A stretch of 64,000 nt of DNA from Belliella alkalica (GCF_022549785.1 NZ_JAKZGO010000007.1:186001-250000), one strand, 5' to 3'. Counted from the first letter of the stretch, positions 9,503 through 18,993 are shown. The notes: a model not told the origin generated them from the sequence alone. Translations and numbers: made by a program.

Positions 9503-9913
9503 ATGAAAACAATAATTTTTAAAACAGCATCAACATATTTGCTTCCCTTGTTGGTTTTGTTTTCAATATTTATCTTGCTTAGAGGGCATTATTTGCCTGG
9601 AGGTGGATTCGTAGGTGGTCTGATAGCGTCCATTGCTTTTGTAATCCATTCATTTGCAAATGGTATTGATCAAACAAAATCAATCATCAAATTCCATCCT
9701 GGATTTTTGATGCCGATAGGTTTGGCTATAGCATTGCTTAGTGGGGCTGCCCCTTTATTGATTGGAGAAAGCTTCATGACAGGACTTTGGTTCGAAGAAC
9801 CAGTTTCAGTAATTGGAATGGTGGGTTCTGCTTTGTTTTTTGACACAGGAGTGTATCTAGTTGTCATTGGGGTAACATTAACAATCATTTTCACAATCTC
9901 TGAAACACTTTAA
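9503..9913 (+). CDS. mrpB: Mrp antiporter subunit MrpB
   Basis: A 136-residue membrane protein with four predicted helices and an MnhB domain, recognised by [20 protein letters not shown] and the following [13 protein letters not shown]. It is a required small subunit of the Mrp complex and lies near the C-terminal part of MrpA in known complexes. The ATG is one base after the mrpA stop, so translation is probably coupled. The length is typical for the family. Confidence 0.93.
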   Translation: MKTIIFKTASTYLLPLLVLFSIFILLRGHYLPGGGFVGGLIASIAFVIHSFANGIDQTKSIIKFHPGFLMPIGLAIALLSGAAPLLIGESFMTGLWFEEPVSVIGMVGSALFFDTGVYLVVIGVTLTIIFTISETL

Positions 9914-9915
9914 CC

Positions 9916-10272
9916 ATGGAACTTTTATTAGTAATGCTTATCGGTCTTCTCTATGCTTCGGGCATCTATATGATGCTAAGAAGAAGTATGGTGAAACTGA
10001 TTATAGGTCTAATTTTGCTTGGAAACGGTGCCAATATGCTAATTTTCTTATTGGGAAGAATCGTGAAAGGTAAGCCTCCTATCATCGACTCTGCATCAAA
10101 AATGCTGACTGAAATATATGCAGATCCAGTTCCTCAAGCTCTGATTTTGACAGCTATCGTGATCAGCTTTGGTTTACAATCTTTTGCTATCATTCTTGTC
10201 AAAAGAGCTTACAAAATCACTGCTACTGACGATTTGGATGAATTGAATACTACTGACGAAATTTATGAATAA
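9916..10272 (+). CDS. mrpC: Mrp antiporter subunit MrpC (NuoK-like)
   Basis: A 118-residue, three-helix protein homologous to complex I NuoK. Conserved features are [16 protein letters not shown] in helix 2 and [17 protein letters not shown] before helix 3. Its 3' end overlaps mrpD by 8 bp. The family interacts with MrpD in the membrane arm. The length and position in the operon match the standard mrpABCDEFG order. Confidence 0.94.
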   Translation: MELLLVMLIGLLYASGIYMMLRRSMVKLIIGLILLGNGANMLIFLLGRIVKGKPPIIDSASKMLTEIYADPVPQALILTAIVISFGLQSFAIILVKRAYKITATDDLDELNTTDEIYE

Positions 10273-11788
10273 TCCATATATAGTTTTACCTGTTATTTTC
10301 CAACTTTTCACAGCAGTCTTGCTGATGTTTTTTTGGTTTAGGGTCAATGCACAACGCCTGATTACCATTATTTGTAGCCTTATCTCCGTTGGTATTGCCA
10401 TTTGGCTTTTCAATGAAGTCTATAATAGAGGCATACTCACCATGCAAGCAGGAGAATGGCAAGCACCTTTTGGTATTACATTCGTGGCAGATATATTCAG
10501 TGCTACAATGGTGCTTTTGACTGCAATTTCAGGAATGGCCGTTGCTGTATTTTCTACCGGAAGTATTAGAAATGCAAGGCTGAAATTTGGCTTTTTCCCA
10601 ATCCTCAACTTTTTGTTGATGGGACTCCAAGGAGCCTTTTTGACTGGAGACATTTTCAATCTTTATGTTTGGTTTGAAATCATCATCATTGCCTCATTTG
10701 TCTTGATAACCATTGGCGGAGAAAAAGCACAGATTGAAGGTGCTATGAAGTATGTCACCATGAACTTGCTTGCTTCGGCGATTTTTCTAACTGCCATTGC
10801 GATACTTTATGGTATGGCAGGAAGTCTAAACATGGCCGATCTATCAGGTCAAGTAGCGCAAATAGAGAATAGAGGTTTGGTCAATGTTGTGGCCATTTTG
10901 TTCTTGGTTGGGTTTGGAATCAAGTCAGCCGTCTTCCCTTTGTACTTTTGGCTTCCAGCCTCCTATCATACTCCACCACCTGCGATTTCTGCGATTTTTG
11001 GAGGCTTATTGACAAAGGTTGGTGTGTATGCATTGATTAGAATATTTACATTGATATTTATCCCAGATGAATTTCTAAGCAATCTATTGATTATTATGGC
11101 AGCTTTAACCATTCTTTCGGGAGGTTTGGGTGCGATCTTACAGGTGAATATGAGGAAGATTTTCTCATACCTTATCGTCTGCCATATAGGTTTTATGATC
11201 GCCGGTTTGGGGATTTATACTGAATTGGCAATTCTTGGTGCTATATTTTACCTGATTCATGATATCATTGTCAAAACAAACTTGTTCCTTATATCAGGAT
11301 TGATTTTTAAATTGAAAGGAACATTGAACATAGAGAAACTTGGAGGTATTTATAAAAAATACCCAAAATACTCCCTTTTGATTGCTATACCATTATTCTC
11401 ATTGGTTGGAATTCCGCCACTTTCTGGATTTTGGTCTAAGTTGTTTTTGATAGAAGGAGGATATTTGGAAGGGCAATATACTTTGGTAGGATTTATCTTA
11501 TTGGGTAGTTTCCTCACACTTTGGGTAATTGCGAAGTTATGGTCGGAAGTATTCTGGAAAGAATCTGTTGATTTACCGAAAAAAATCAATGTGAAATATT
11601 TCTATGAATTAAAACCCTTCAAACAATGGGCGATGATCATTCCAATTGTGATTTTGACAGTAATTTCTCTGTATATAGGGCTTGCAGCAGAACACATTAT
11701 CGTACTCAGCAAACAGATTTCTAGCGAACTGATGAATCCTTCCGCGTACATTGAAGCAGTTTTAGGAACGAAAACAGATATGCCATGA
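10265..11788 (+). CDS. mrpD: Mrp antiporter subunit MrpD (NuoM/N-like)
   Basis: A 507-residue membrane protein of about 14 helices, homologous to complex I antiporter-like subunits. Seen: [16 protein letters not shown] (functional Glu), [20 protein letters not shown] and a central [13 protein letters not shown] Lys segment. It forms the second ion-translocation module next to MrpA. The start codon overlaps the end of mrpC and the stop overlaps the mrpE start (ATGA), consistent with coupled translation. Confidence 0.95.
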   Translation: MNNPYIVLPVIFQLFTAVLLMFFWFRVNAQRLITIICSLISVGIAIWLFNEVYNRGILTMQAGEWQAPFGITFVADIFSATMVLLTAISGMAVAVFSTGSIRNARLKFGFFPILNFLLMGLQGAFLTGDIFNLYVWFEIIIIASFVLITIGGEKAQIEGAMKYVTMNLLASAIFLTAIAILYGMAGSLNMADLSGQVAQIENRGLVNVVAILFLVGFGIKSAVFPLYFWLPASYHTPPPAISAIFGGLLTKVGVYALIRIFTLIFIPDEFLSNLLIIMAALTILSGGLGAILQVNMRKIFSYLIVCHIGFMIAGLGIYTELAILGAIFYLIHDIIVKTNLFLISGLIFKLKGTLNIEKLGGIYKKYPKYSLLIAIPLFSLVGIPPLSGFWSKLFLIEGGYLEGQYTLVGFILLGSFLTLWVIAKLWSEVFWKESVDLPKKINVKYFYELKPFKQWAMIIPIVILTVISLYIGLAAEHIIVLSKQISSELMNPSAYIEAVLGTKTDMP

Positions 11789-12264
11789 TAAAGACGAGAT
11801 TTTTAAGTAACTTATTACTTTCCTTGATTTGGGTAGCTATCACTGGCAACTTTACGGCTGAGAATTTCTTCTTTGGATTTATTCTTAGTTTTTTTCTCCT
11901 GTGGATTATTTCTACAGATAGAAGAGAAAACAAATATTTCAATAGAGGACCAAAATTGATTGGCTTTATATTCTTCTTTTTATACGAACTCGTAAAAGCC
12001 AATATTGAAGTAGCATATGATGTAATCACACCTAGGCATTACATGGAGCCAGGGATTGTAAAGATTCCTCTGGATGCTAAGTCTGATATGGAAATTACCT
12101 TGTTGGCAAATTTGATTTCCCTTACTCCTGGAACATTGAGTCTTGATGTTTCTGATGACAGGAAAGTTCTTTATGTACATGCGATGTATGTAAAGGACAA
12201 AAAAGAGTTTATTGCCAGTATTAAAAATGGATTTGAAAAAAGATTACTAGACATACTAAGATGA
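11785..12264 (+). CDS. mrpE: Mrp antiporter subunit MrpE
   Basis: A 159-residue protein with two N-terminal membrane helices and a cytoplasmic C-terminal domain. The family pattern is LISLTPGTLSLDVSDD followed by LYVHAMYVKD. It is one of the small subunits needed for complex assembly. It overlaps mrpD and mrpF by 4 bp each (ATGA junctions). Confidence 0.93.
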   Translation: MIKTRFLSNLLLSLIWVAITGNFTAENFFFGFILSFFLLWIISTDRRENKYFNRGPKLIGFIFFFLYELVKANIEVAYDVITPRHYMEPGIVKIPLDAKSDMEITLLANLISLTPGTLSLDVSDDRKVLYVHAMYVKDKKEFIASIKNGFEKRLLDILR

Positions 12265-12536
12265 GTGTTTACGACTATTTATATTACATCATTTTACCGG
12301 TTTTGAGCATCTCGATCCTGATCATATTTATACGGTTTTTGATGGGGCCTAGACTCTCAGACCGTGTGGTGTCATTAGACCTCTTGCTAACTACTGGTAT
12401 TGGGATCATTGCTATTTACAGTATTCATACCAATCAGCCTGCATTTTTGGATATTGCTATGATATTGGCTTTGATAGCCTTTTTGGGCACAGTTGCATTT
12501 GCTTATTATTTAGAAAAAAGAGAGAAAAATGACTGA
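12261..12536 (+). CDS. mrpF: Mrp antiporter subunit MrpF
   Basis: A 91-residue, three-helix protein with the MrpF/PhaF pattern FLMGPRLSDRVVSLDLL and AFLDIAMILALIAFLGTVAF. The Asp in the second stretch is conserved in the family. It overlaps mrpE by 4 bp and mrpG by 8 bp. It is part of the Mrp Na+/H+ antiporter in the inner membrane. Confidence 0.94.
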   Translation: MSVYDYLYYIILPVLSISILIIFIRFLMGPRLSDRVVSLDLLLTTGIGIIAIYSIHTNQPAFLDIAMILALIAFLGTVAFAYYLEKREKND

Positions 12537-12936
12537 CATCATAATCATAACATTAAGTACTTTAGGTACACTGTTTATCCTTTTGGCTGCTATAGGGGTA
12601 GTAAAAATGCCTGACTTGTACTTGAGGATTTCAGTAACCACCAAAGCGGCGACACTTGGTATTGGGTTGATTTTGTTGGCTTCAGCATTTTACTTCAATG
12701 ATTCTGCAATAACAGCAAGGGTATTGGCAATTATTGTGTTTATGCTCCTAACTGCTCCTGTCGGTGCACACATGATAGGTAGAGCTTCCTATTTCACAGG
12801 AGTGAAAATGTGGAAAAAATCCAAAATCGATGAATTGGAAGGTCAGTATGACTACAAAACCCACAAACTCCACAGTGAAGATCAAAGATCTCGAGAAAAT
12901 GAGAAAATTGAGGGTAAAACCCAAAAAGAATCGTAA
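12529..12936 (+). CDS. mrpG: Mrp antiporter subunit MrpG
   Basis: A 135-residue MnhG/PhaG protein. Three helices carry GVVKMPDLYLRI and TAPVGAHMIGRASY. A charged cytoplasmic tail of about 40 residues, rich in Lys, Asp and Glu, is longer than in many family members. It is the last structural subunit of the operon, but its TAA stop shares its final A with the ATG of the following lactonase gene (TAATG), so the operon appears to continue. Confidence 0.93.
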   Translation: MTDIIIITLSTLGTLFILLAAIGVVKMPDLYLRISVTTKAATLGIGLILLASAFYFNDSAITARVLAIIVFMLLTAPVGAHMIGRASYFTGVKMWKKSKIDELEGQYDYKTHKLHSEDQRSRENEKIEGKTQKES

Positions 12937-14087
12937 TGACAAACCAAATTAAAAAAGTTTTTCTAGTTACTGTATTTTTCATAATGATCTTTGCATGTAA
13001 GCAAGAAAAATCTGAGCATATTTTGGAGGAAAATAATAGCTATAAATTTTTAATTGGATCCTATACAGATAAAGAAACTGATGGGATAGCTTTATTAGAG
13101 TTTGACTCTGTAAAGAATGCGATATCTATAGAAATCATTGGAAAAGGAGTGAAAAACCCTTCATTTTTAATTACGAATGAAGATCAAAGTATCCTTTTTG
13201 CAGTAGAAGAAACTGCCGGAGATAAAGGGGGAAAAGTGAAATCATTTGCTTTGGATAAAGAAGGAAAAACTTTGAGTTTGTTGAGCACTTTGGAAACCTA
13301 TGGTGATCATCCATGTCATCTAAGCTTGGATCCAAGTGAGAAATTTCTAGTAGTAAGCAATTATTCGGGAGGGAGTTTCTCGGTTTTCAAAAATGACTCT
13401 GGTGTATTATCCTATTTACAAACTGTTGAACACAAAGGGAAAAGTATCTCAAAATCCCGTCAGTCAAAACCGCATGTTCACAGTACTATTTTTCATCCGA
13501 ATGGCAAACAATTGCTAGTTGCAGATTTGGGGACTGACAAAATATATCTTTATAATTTTGATCCGGACAAACCAAAACCTATTCAAAAATCAGATGAACC
13601 ATATTTTCAAGTCAGTGCTGGTTCCGGCCCTAGACACTTTATCTTCAACAAAGAGGGAGACATGCTTTATCTTGTGCATGAGCTGACTGCTGAATTAGGG
13701 GTTTATTCATTTGAAAATGGGAAAATCCATAACCTTGAAACAAAACCACTTACCCACCCTATTTTTGATGGAAAAATCGGAGCAGCGGAAGTAAGACTTT
13801 CTAAGGATAGGAAATATATTTACGTTTCCAATCGTGGCGATGCAAATGAAATTTCAGTCTATGAAAAAGACCTCAGTAATCATTTGGTCCTTATTCAAAG
13901 AGTATCCACACAGGGAATTACACCTAGGAATTTCGATTTTAGTATTGATGGAAAATATTTGTTGGTTGGCAATCAAGACTCCAATGAAATTATAGTTTTT
14001 GAAGTTGATTCTAATACAGGTTTGATAAAAGAAAAAATACAGAAAGCTGAATTTAATAAACCTACCTATATCCTTCCTGTTAGATAG
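12936..14087 (+). CDS. Lactonase-family seven-bladed beta-propeller lipoprotein (6-phosphogluconolactonase-like)
   Basis: A 383-residue protein with a lipoprotein signal (hydrophobic stretch then IFACK, Cys near residue 21). The body matches the lactonase/YbhE beta-propeller family: HVHSTIFHPNGK, GSGPRHFIF, YVSNRGDANEISVY and ITPRNFDFSIDGKYLLVGNQ repeat at blade spacing. Cytoplasmic relatives hydrolyse 6-phosphogluconolactone. A lipid anchor puts this one outside the cytoplasm, so its substrate may be another lactone, or it may only bind. It is translationally coupled to mrpG by TAATG, and is followed by a candidate hairpin terminator. Confidence 0.85.
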   Translation: MTNQIKKVFLVTVFFIMIFACKQEKSEHILEENNSYKFLIGSYTDKETDGIALLEFDSVKNAISIEIIGKGVKNPSFLITNEDQSILFAVEETAGDKGGKVKSFALDKEGKTLSLLSTLETYGDHPCHLSLDPSEKFLVVSNYSGGSFSVFKNDSGVLSYLQTVEHKGKSISKSRQSKPHVHSTIFHPNGKQLLVADLGTDKIYLYNFDPDKPKPIQKSDEPYFQVSAGSGPRHFIFNKEGDMLYLVHELTAELGVYSFENGKIHNLETKPLTHPIFDGKIGAAEVRLSKDRKYIYVSNRGDANEISVYEKDLSNHLVLIQRVSTQGITPRNFDFSIDGKYLLVGNQDSNEIIVFEVDSNTGLIKEKIQKAEFNKPTYILPVR

Positions 14088-14097
14088 GTTTTTAATA
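14058..14097 (+). terminator. Probable terminator of the mrp-lactonase operon
   Basis: AAACCTA (14058-14064) and TAGGTTT (14085-14091) form a 7-bp stem around a 20-nt loop that includes the stop codon. A short T-rich stretch follows. The loop is long, so confidence is limited. Confidence 0.4.
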
Positions 14098-14156
14098 AGT
14101 TTTGTGCATTTTTTTCAATTTTTCACTAAAATAATTCGATATCATTATCATTTTTA

Positions 14157-14164
14157 TAGTTTTG
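14157..14164 (+). promoter_or_regulatory. Candidate asnA promoter -7 box
   Basis: TAGTTTTG is an exact match to the Bacteroidota -7 consensus TAnnTTTG, 31 nt before the asnA start codon. A -33 TTTG is not evident at the expected spacing. Confidence 0.4.
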
Positions 14165-14195
14165 TGATCTATTCATTTGAAATCACACAAACACT

Positions 14196-15230
14196 ATGAC
14201 AACAATTACCAAAACAACCTATCAAACCATTTTATCTAGAAGAGAGACAGAATTCGCTATTGATTTTATCAAAACCGAGTTTCCAAAAGTGCTTTCCCAA
14301 AAAATAAACCTATTCAAAATAAGCTGTCCGATAGCCATCATGGACGGTACAGGTATCAATGATGACTTGAACGGAGTAGAAAGGCCTGTAAGCTTCCCTA
14401 TAAAGAATCAAAATGATAAATCAGCAGTAGTAGTCCATTCTTTAGCAAAGTGGAAGAGATGGACCTTAAGTGAATTAAATTTCCCTATCGGGGAAGGAAT
14501 CATCACGGACATGCGTGCACTTAGACCTGATGAAGACTATTCGCCAATACATTCTTTATATGTAGATCAGTGGGATTGGGAAAAATCAATAGCTACAAAG
14601 GATCGAAATTTAAATTATTTGAAGAATACAGTCCGCGAAATTTACTCAGCAATCAAAACCATAGAGCAAGAGCTGTTTAAAATTTTCCCAAGTATAACTC
14701 CTACCCTTCCTGAATCTATTCACTTCATGCATGCTGAGGACTTGTTGCAAATATACCCAGAAATGACTCCAAAAGAGAGAGAGTTTCAAGCAGCCAAAAC
14801 TTATGGTGCTGTGTTTTTGATGGGGATCGGTGGCAAACTTTCCAATGGAGAGCCACACGATGGAAGAGCTCCTGACTATGATGATTGGAGCAGTGCTAAT
14901 GAAGATGGATACTTTGGTCTCAATGGTGATATATTGGTATGGAATCCTGAGTTGGAAAACTCATTTGAGATCAGCTCAATGGGAGTTCGTGTAGATTCCA
15001 AAAGCCTTGAAAATCAACTAAAAATAGCTCAAGCGGAAGACAGGAAAAAATTGTTATTCCACAAAACTTTATTGGAAGGGAAATTAACAGAAAGTATTGG
15101 CGGAGGTATTGGGCAGTCAAGATTATGCATGTTCTTACTGAAGAAAGTACATATTGGTGAAGTACAATCAGGTATTTGGTCAAAAGATGTTATTGAAAAT
15201 TGTAAGAAAAACGGTGTAGATTTGATATAA
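14196..15230 (+). CDS. asnA: Aspartate--ammonia ligase (asparagine synthetase A)
   Basis: A 344-residue ammonia-dependent asparagine synthetase, ATP + Asp + NH3 to Asn. It is related to class II aminoacyl-tRNA synthetases. Seen: DGTGINDDLNGVERPVSFP, AVVVHSLAKWKR, TDMRALRPDED, DQWDWEKSI and the C-terminal GGGIGQSRLCMFLL (motif 3-like). The length is close to the E. coli enzyme (330). It forms its own transcription unit with a -7 box upstream. Confidence 0.95.
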   Translation: MTTITKTTYQTILSRRETEFAIDFIKTEFPKVLSQKINLFKISCPIAIMDGTGINDDLNGVERPVSFPIKNQNDKSAVVVHSLAKWKRWTLSELNFPIGEGIITDMRALRPDEDYSPIHSLYVDQWDWEKSIATKDRNLNYLKNTVREIYSAIKTIEQELFKIFPSITPTLPESIHFMHAEDLLQIYPEMTPKEREFQAAKTYGAVFLMGIGGKLSNGEPHDGRAPDYDDWSSANEDGYFGLNGDILVWNPELENSFEISSMGVRVDSKSLENQLKIAQAEDRKKLLFHKTLLEGKLTESIGGGIGQSRLCMFLLKKVHIGEVQSGIWSKDVIENCKKNGVDLI

Positions 15231-15276
15231 ATTAATGCTTAACATTAAAATAACCGAAAAATATTTTCCATAATAG

Positions 15277-15306
15277 TTTTTATTGTGAAAAGTATGCTTA
15301 CCTTTG
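15277..15306 (+). promoter_or_regulatory. Candidate promoter of the cold-shock gene
   Basis: TACCTTTG (15299-15306) matches the -7 box TAnnTTTG exactly. TTTT (15277-15280) stands 18 bp upstream in the -33 position (3 of 4 to TTTG). Transcription would start near 15313, leaving a leader of about 26 nt. Confidence 0.45.
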
Positions 15307-15338
15307 AATCATTAAATAATCAATACAATTACAATATC

Positions 15339-15530
15339 ATGAACACAGGAAAAGTTAAATTTTTTAATGAGTCCAAAGGATTCGGTTTTATCGTAGACGA
15401 TGAATCTTCTAAAGAGTATTTTGTACACATCTCAGGATTAGTTGACGAAATTAGAGAAGACGACGAAGTAACTTTCGACCTTAAAGAAGGAAGAAAAGGT
15501 CTTAACGCTGTGAATGTAAAGTTAGCTTAA
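15339..15530 (+). CDS. Cold-shock domain protein (CspA family)
   Basis: A 63-residue single cold-shock domain. The RNA-binding motifs are visible: KGFGFIVDD (RNP1-like) and YFVHISGL (RNP2-like VFVHxS). The protein binds single-stranded RNA/DNA and acts as an RNA chaperone. I take the ATG at 15339 (MNTGKVKFF). The open frame extends upstream to a non-ATG codon at 15285, but those extra residues do not fit the family and would overlap the promoter. A strong terminator follows. Confidence 0.95.
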   Translation: MNTGKVKFFNESKGFGFIVDDESSKEYFVHISGLVDEIREDDEVTFDLKEGRKGLNAVNVKLA

Positions 15531-15550
15531 CATATAACATTGACAACCTC

Positions 15551-15588
15551 AAAAGTGGTTCAAACGAAAGTTTGAACCACTTTTTTTT
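15551..15588 (+). terminator. Strong intrinsic terminator after the cold-shock gene
   Basis: A perfect 15-bp stem (15551-15565 with 15570-15584) closed by a GAAA tetraloop and followed by a run of T. It carries AAGTGGTTCAAAC and its complement. Confidence 0.93.
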
Positions 15589-15693
15589 GTGCCCTATCCA
15601 AAAAATCTACTCAAAATCTGATGAAATCTGCCCAATCAGTGTCATCTGCGTTCAATTTAAAATTATGTGACATTGATCCTCTTCAAAAGAACA

Positions 15694-16530
15694 TTAGTCT
15701 TTGGTTAAGTTCACGTCCATAACATGGTTTGGCATTTCTATATTGTTTTCTTTAAGCTGTTCTATGACTTTGAGCATTACATCATTTTTAAGCTTTGAAT
15801 TTCTAGCTTGGGAACCCAAGAGAGAATACCAATAGGTGATCACCAACTGAACATGCCCATTATCGAAGTTCTTAATCGATACTGAAGGCTTTTTATTCTT
15901 TAGGAGGTTGGGTACTGCATTGAGGCTTAAAGTTAGCATTTTCATTACTTGCTTGATGTCATTATTATTGTTGATGGTAATTTCAAAACTCTCCCTCAAC
16001 TGATCATCGATCGTATAATTGATAAAATGCTTCTTGATGATATCCGAATTTGGAATATAGACATCCTTTCCATCTACTGTTTTTAAGGTAGTCTCCCTTA
16101 TCGAAATCCTTATAACTCTACCCACTTGCCCATCTATTTCGACCAAATCACCCATTTCAAAAGGCCTATCGAAAATCATCACAATCCCAGCAAGGAAATT
16201 TTCTCCAATATCCTTAAGTGCAAAACCAATAATAAAAGTCGTCAAGCCAGCAGCTCCAATGATAGTTTGTGTCAATGCACTCAATCCCAGAGTTCTAAAC
16301 ACAATAAATATCAAAATAATGTAAAATATAAAAACCACTATATCAGCTACAAACCTAGCTCCTACTGGATCCTTTGCTTTTGTTAGTATTCTTCTAATTA
16401 TGATCCTTTTTACACTTTTGATAAATACCAAGCCAATAATAAAAACCAACAAGGACATTAGTATAAAAGGAGTGACATCTACCAAGTCTGTGTAAAGCTC
16501 TCGAAAGCTATTCATAAAAGATTCTTGCAT
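15694..16530 (-). CDS. Small mechanosensitive channel (MscS family)
   Basis: A 278-residue protein, close to E. coli MscS (286). It has three N-terminal helices. The third, pore-lining helix is Gly/Ala rich (IIGAAGLTTFIIGFALKDI), followed by GENFLAGIVMIFDRPFEMGD and VDGKDVYIPNSDI of the beta domain, then the C-terminal alpha/beta cage. It opens under membrane tension to release solutes after hypo-osmotic shock. The gene is monocistronic and convergent with the cold-shock gene. Confidence 0.92.
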   Translation of the reverse strand: MQESFMNSFRELYTDLVDVTPFILMSLLVFIIGLVFIKSVKRIIIRRILTKAKDPVGARFVADIVVFIFYIILIFIVFRTLGLSALTQTIIGAAGLTTFIIGFALKDIGENFLAGIVMIFDRPFEMGDLVEIDGQVGRVIRISIRETTLKTVDGKDVYIPNSDIIKKHFINYTIDDQLRESFEITINNNNDIKQVMKMLTLSLNAVPNLLKNKKPSVSIKNFDNGHVQLVITYWYSLLGSQARNSKLKNDVMLKVIEQLKENNIEMPNHVMDVNLTKD

Positions 16531-16566
16531 CTGAAGGAGTGTTTAAAATAAATAAGGTAAAATAAA

Positions 16567-17652
16567 TCAAATTGCCCATTTTGTGTTTTGATCGTAAACC
16601 AAAGTTCCCGACTCAATTAACAACGGTGATTCAAAATTATTCGAATAGAGTTGTCCTGTCCCAAGACCTTGAGGCATTTCAGAATCAAAAGTAGCAGTAT
16701 ATTGAGCTATCGCATTCAGTCCAATATTACTTTCCAAAGCTGATGTAATCCACCAACCAATACCCAAACTCTCAGCCAAATTAATCCATTCGTCACAAGA
16801 TTTAAACCCTCCTACTAATGTTGGCTTCAAAATGATGTATTGAGGTCGAATAGTATTCAACAAACTTTCTTTGGATACTAAAGAATGGATTCCAATCAAC
16901 TCTTCATCCAATGCGATTGGTATGGGGGAATCAGCGCACAGTGCGGCCATCTCTTCAAACTGTCCTTGCCTGATAGGCTGCTCAATACTATGTAAATCAT
17001 ACTGAGAGAGTCTTTTTAACTTTTCTAATGCTACACTAGGAGCAAAAGCTCCATTTGCATCTACCCTTAGCGTGATTGTGTTTTGATCATAGTTACTTCT
17101 AATATAGCCCAACAACTCACATTCTTGATCAAAATCGATTGCTCCAATTTTCATTTTGATACAATCGTAACCTTCTTCCAACTTCTTATCTATCTGCTCC
17201 AACATAAACCCCCTATCTCCCATCCAAATCAAGCCATTGATCGGAATTGGTTTCCTCTGTCTAACAAACTCAGTATCGAAAACCATTCTTTCTCCACCAT
17301 GCAATAAATCAAGTAATGCAGTCTCAACTGCAAACCTTAAACTTGGTAAATTTTCAGGAATATGACTTTGGACAATTTCAAAGATCTTCTCTTTTGATAG
17401 AGAAATATTCTTTTGAGTCAATTCTTTACAAACAACCTTCAGTTTTTCTTCAAAATCTGAAATATCATCCAAACTGAGCTTTGGCAGGGGGCCAGCTTCC
17501 CCATATCCTACAATTTGAGGAAAAAGTTTTGAATAGGCTTTGACCAAATAGGTTTCTTTTTTCTTTAAAATTCCACGCGAAGTACCTGCATCGAATTTAA
17601 AATCCAACACATATTTTTCATATTCAAAAATGATATTTTCTAATTGTTTCAT
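16567..17652 (-). CDS. menC: o-Succinylbenzoate synthase (MenC-like, enolase superfamily)
   Basis: 361 residues. The N-terminal capping domain (TSRGILKKKETYLV, GYGEAGPLP) precedes the barrel, with CIKMKIG (KxK), LRVDANGAF (metal Asp), SIEQPI (metal Glu), IALDEEL (metal Asp/Glu) and IILKPTLVGG (catalytic Lys). MenC forms o-succinylbenzoate in menaquinone synthesis. Dipeptide epimerases share these motifs, so the assignment is by overall resemblance. The ATG at 17652 (MKQLENIIF) is chosen over an upstream TTG at 17694. No other men gene is in the window. Confidence 0.75.
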   Translation of the reverse strand: MKQLENIIFEYEKYVLDFKFDAGTSRGILKKKETYLVKAYSKLFPQIVGYGEAGPLPKLSLDDISDFEEKLKVVCKELTQKNISLSKEKIFEIVQSHIPENLPSLRFAVETALLDLLHGGERMVFDTEFVRQRKPIPINGLIWMGDRGFMLEQIDKKLEEGYDCIKMKIGAIDFDQECELLGYIRSNYDQNTITLRVDANGAFAPSVALEKLKRLSQYDLHSIEQPIRQGQFEEMAALCADSPIPIALDEELIGIHSLVSKESLLNTIRPQYIILKPTLVGGFKSCDEWINLAESLGIGWWITSALESNIGLNAIAQYTATFDSEMPQGLGTGQLYSNNFESPLLIESGTLVYDQNTKWAI

Positions 17653-17703
17653 AAGATTGATTGAGACCAAAAGCCTAACATGATTAATATTCAAGAGTTC
17701 AAA

Positions 17704-17733
17704 TTTCCTTTGACATAATAAGGTTTATATTTG
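17704..17733 (+). promoter_or_regulatory. Candidate queA promoter
   Basis: TATATTTG (17726-17733) is an exact TAnnTTTG -7 box, with TTTC 18 bp upstream (17704-17707) as an imperfect -33 box. The predicted start near 17740 leaves a leader of about 27 nt before queA. Confidence 0.45.
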
Positions 17734-17766
17734 CATTCTGAATCAAACAAAAGCCAATAGGATTTT

Positions 17767-18990
17767 ATGAATCTTTCGATACCAACAGCTGAACTCAAAT
17801 TATCAGATTACGAATATACCTTACCTGAGGAGAAAATAGCAAAATTCCCACTTCAAAATAGAGAAGACTCAAAACTTTTACATTTTAAAAATGGAACAAT
17901 AGAACATTTGAATTTCAGTAAAATTTCTGAGCTGATCCCTTCTGGTAGTTTGATGATTTTCAACAATACCAAGGTGATTCCTGCGAGATTACTTTTTCAG
18001 CGTAAAAGTGGTGCCAAAATCGAGATTTTTCTGTTAAAGCCTATTGAACCTACTTCTGTAATCAATGAAGTTATGATCAATACTGAGTCAGTTTCTTGGG
18101 AATGCATGATTGGAAATCTGAAGAAATGGAAAGCTGATGAAGTTCTCAGTGGAGAAGTAATCTATCAGGGTCAAAGCATCGAATTAAAGGCAGCTTTGAT
18201 TGACAAAGAAAAAAGAATAGTAAGGTTTACATGGGAAGAAAATATCCCATTTGTTTCTATTGTAGAAGCTTCAGGAGAAGTCCCACTGCCTCCTTATCTA
18301 AACAGAAAACCTACAGCAGAAGATAAACCAAGGTATCAAACTGTCTATTCCAAAAAAGAAGGCGCAGTAGCAGCTCCTACAGCTGGGCTCCATTTTACTG
18401 ACAGAATATTAGAAGAATTAAAGCAAAACGGTGTAGACGAAGATTTTTTGACACTTCATGTCAGTGCAGGTACATTTCAACCAATAAAATCAGAAAATGT
18501 AACTGAACACAATATGCACAGTGAGCAGGTAGTCGTAAATAAATCCGTAATCAAAAGAATAGCTTCCCAAACTGACAAAATCATTGCAGTAGGAACCACT
18601 TCGATGAGATCTTTAGAAAGTTTGTATTGGTTTGGTGTCCAGTTAATAACAGAGAATGTAAAGTTATTTCTCATTCCAAAGCTTTATGCTTACCAGGAAT
18701 TTGATTCATTACCTTCAAGACAAGAAAGTTTCATGAAGATTTTGGAATTCATGGATAAAAACGATCTTGAGGAAATAACTGGAAGTACAGAAATATTTAT
18801 AATGCCTGGGTATAAGTTTCAGGTTTGTGATGGGTTGATCACAAATTTTCACCAACCAGGTTCTACACTTATTCTATTAGTCGCTGCGTTTACAAAAGGA
18901 AGATGGGAAAATATCTATCGAGAAGCCTTGGAAAAGGATTACCGTTTTTTGAGTTATGGTGATAGCAGCTTACTTTGGGGTGACTCCTAG
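17767..18990 (+). CDS. queA: S-adenosylmethionine:tRNA ribosyltransferase-isomerase
   Basis: A 407-residue QueA, which transfers the ribosyl moiety of SAM to 7-aminomethyl-deazaguanine in tRNA to form epoxyqueuosine. Seen: LPEEKIAKFPLQNREDSKLL, FNNTKVIPARL, GAVAAPTAGLHFT, LHVSAGTFQPI, GTTSMRSLESL and ITNFHQPGSTLILLV. It is about 55 residues longer than E. coli QueA (356). The extra length lies in the SAKIEIFLLKP-to-TWEEN region and before ITNFHQP. The gene ends 3 bp from the convergent LytTR gene. Confidence 0.9.
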   Translation: MNLSIPTAELKLSDYEYTLPEEKIAKFPLQNREDSKLLHFKNGTIEHLNFSKISELIPSGSLMIFNNTKVIPARLLFQRKSGAKIEIFLLKPIEPTSVINEVMINTESVSWECMIGNLKKWKADEVLSGEVIYQGQSIELKAALIDKEKRIVRFTWEENIPFVSIVEASGEVPLPPYLNRKPTAEDKPRYQTVYSKKEGAVAAPTAGLHFTDRILEELKQNGVDEDFLTLHVSAGTFQPIKSENVTEHNMHSEQVVVNKSVIKRIASQTDKIIAVGTTSMRSLESLYWFGVQLITENVKLFLIPKLYAYQEFDSLPSRQESFMKILEFMDKNDLEEITGSTEIFIMPGYKFQVCDGLITNFHQPGSTLILLVAAFTKGRWENIYREALEKDYRFLSYGDSSLLWGDS

Positions 18991-18993
18991 CAA

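Noticed and set aside
17653-17694. Longer MenC N-terminus from a TTG codon
   Set aside because: The extra 14 residues do not fit the family; an ATG at 17652 gives the expected start.
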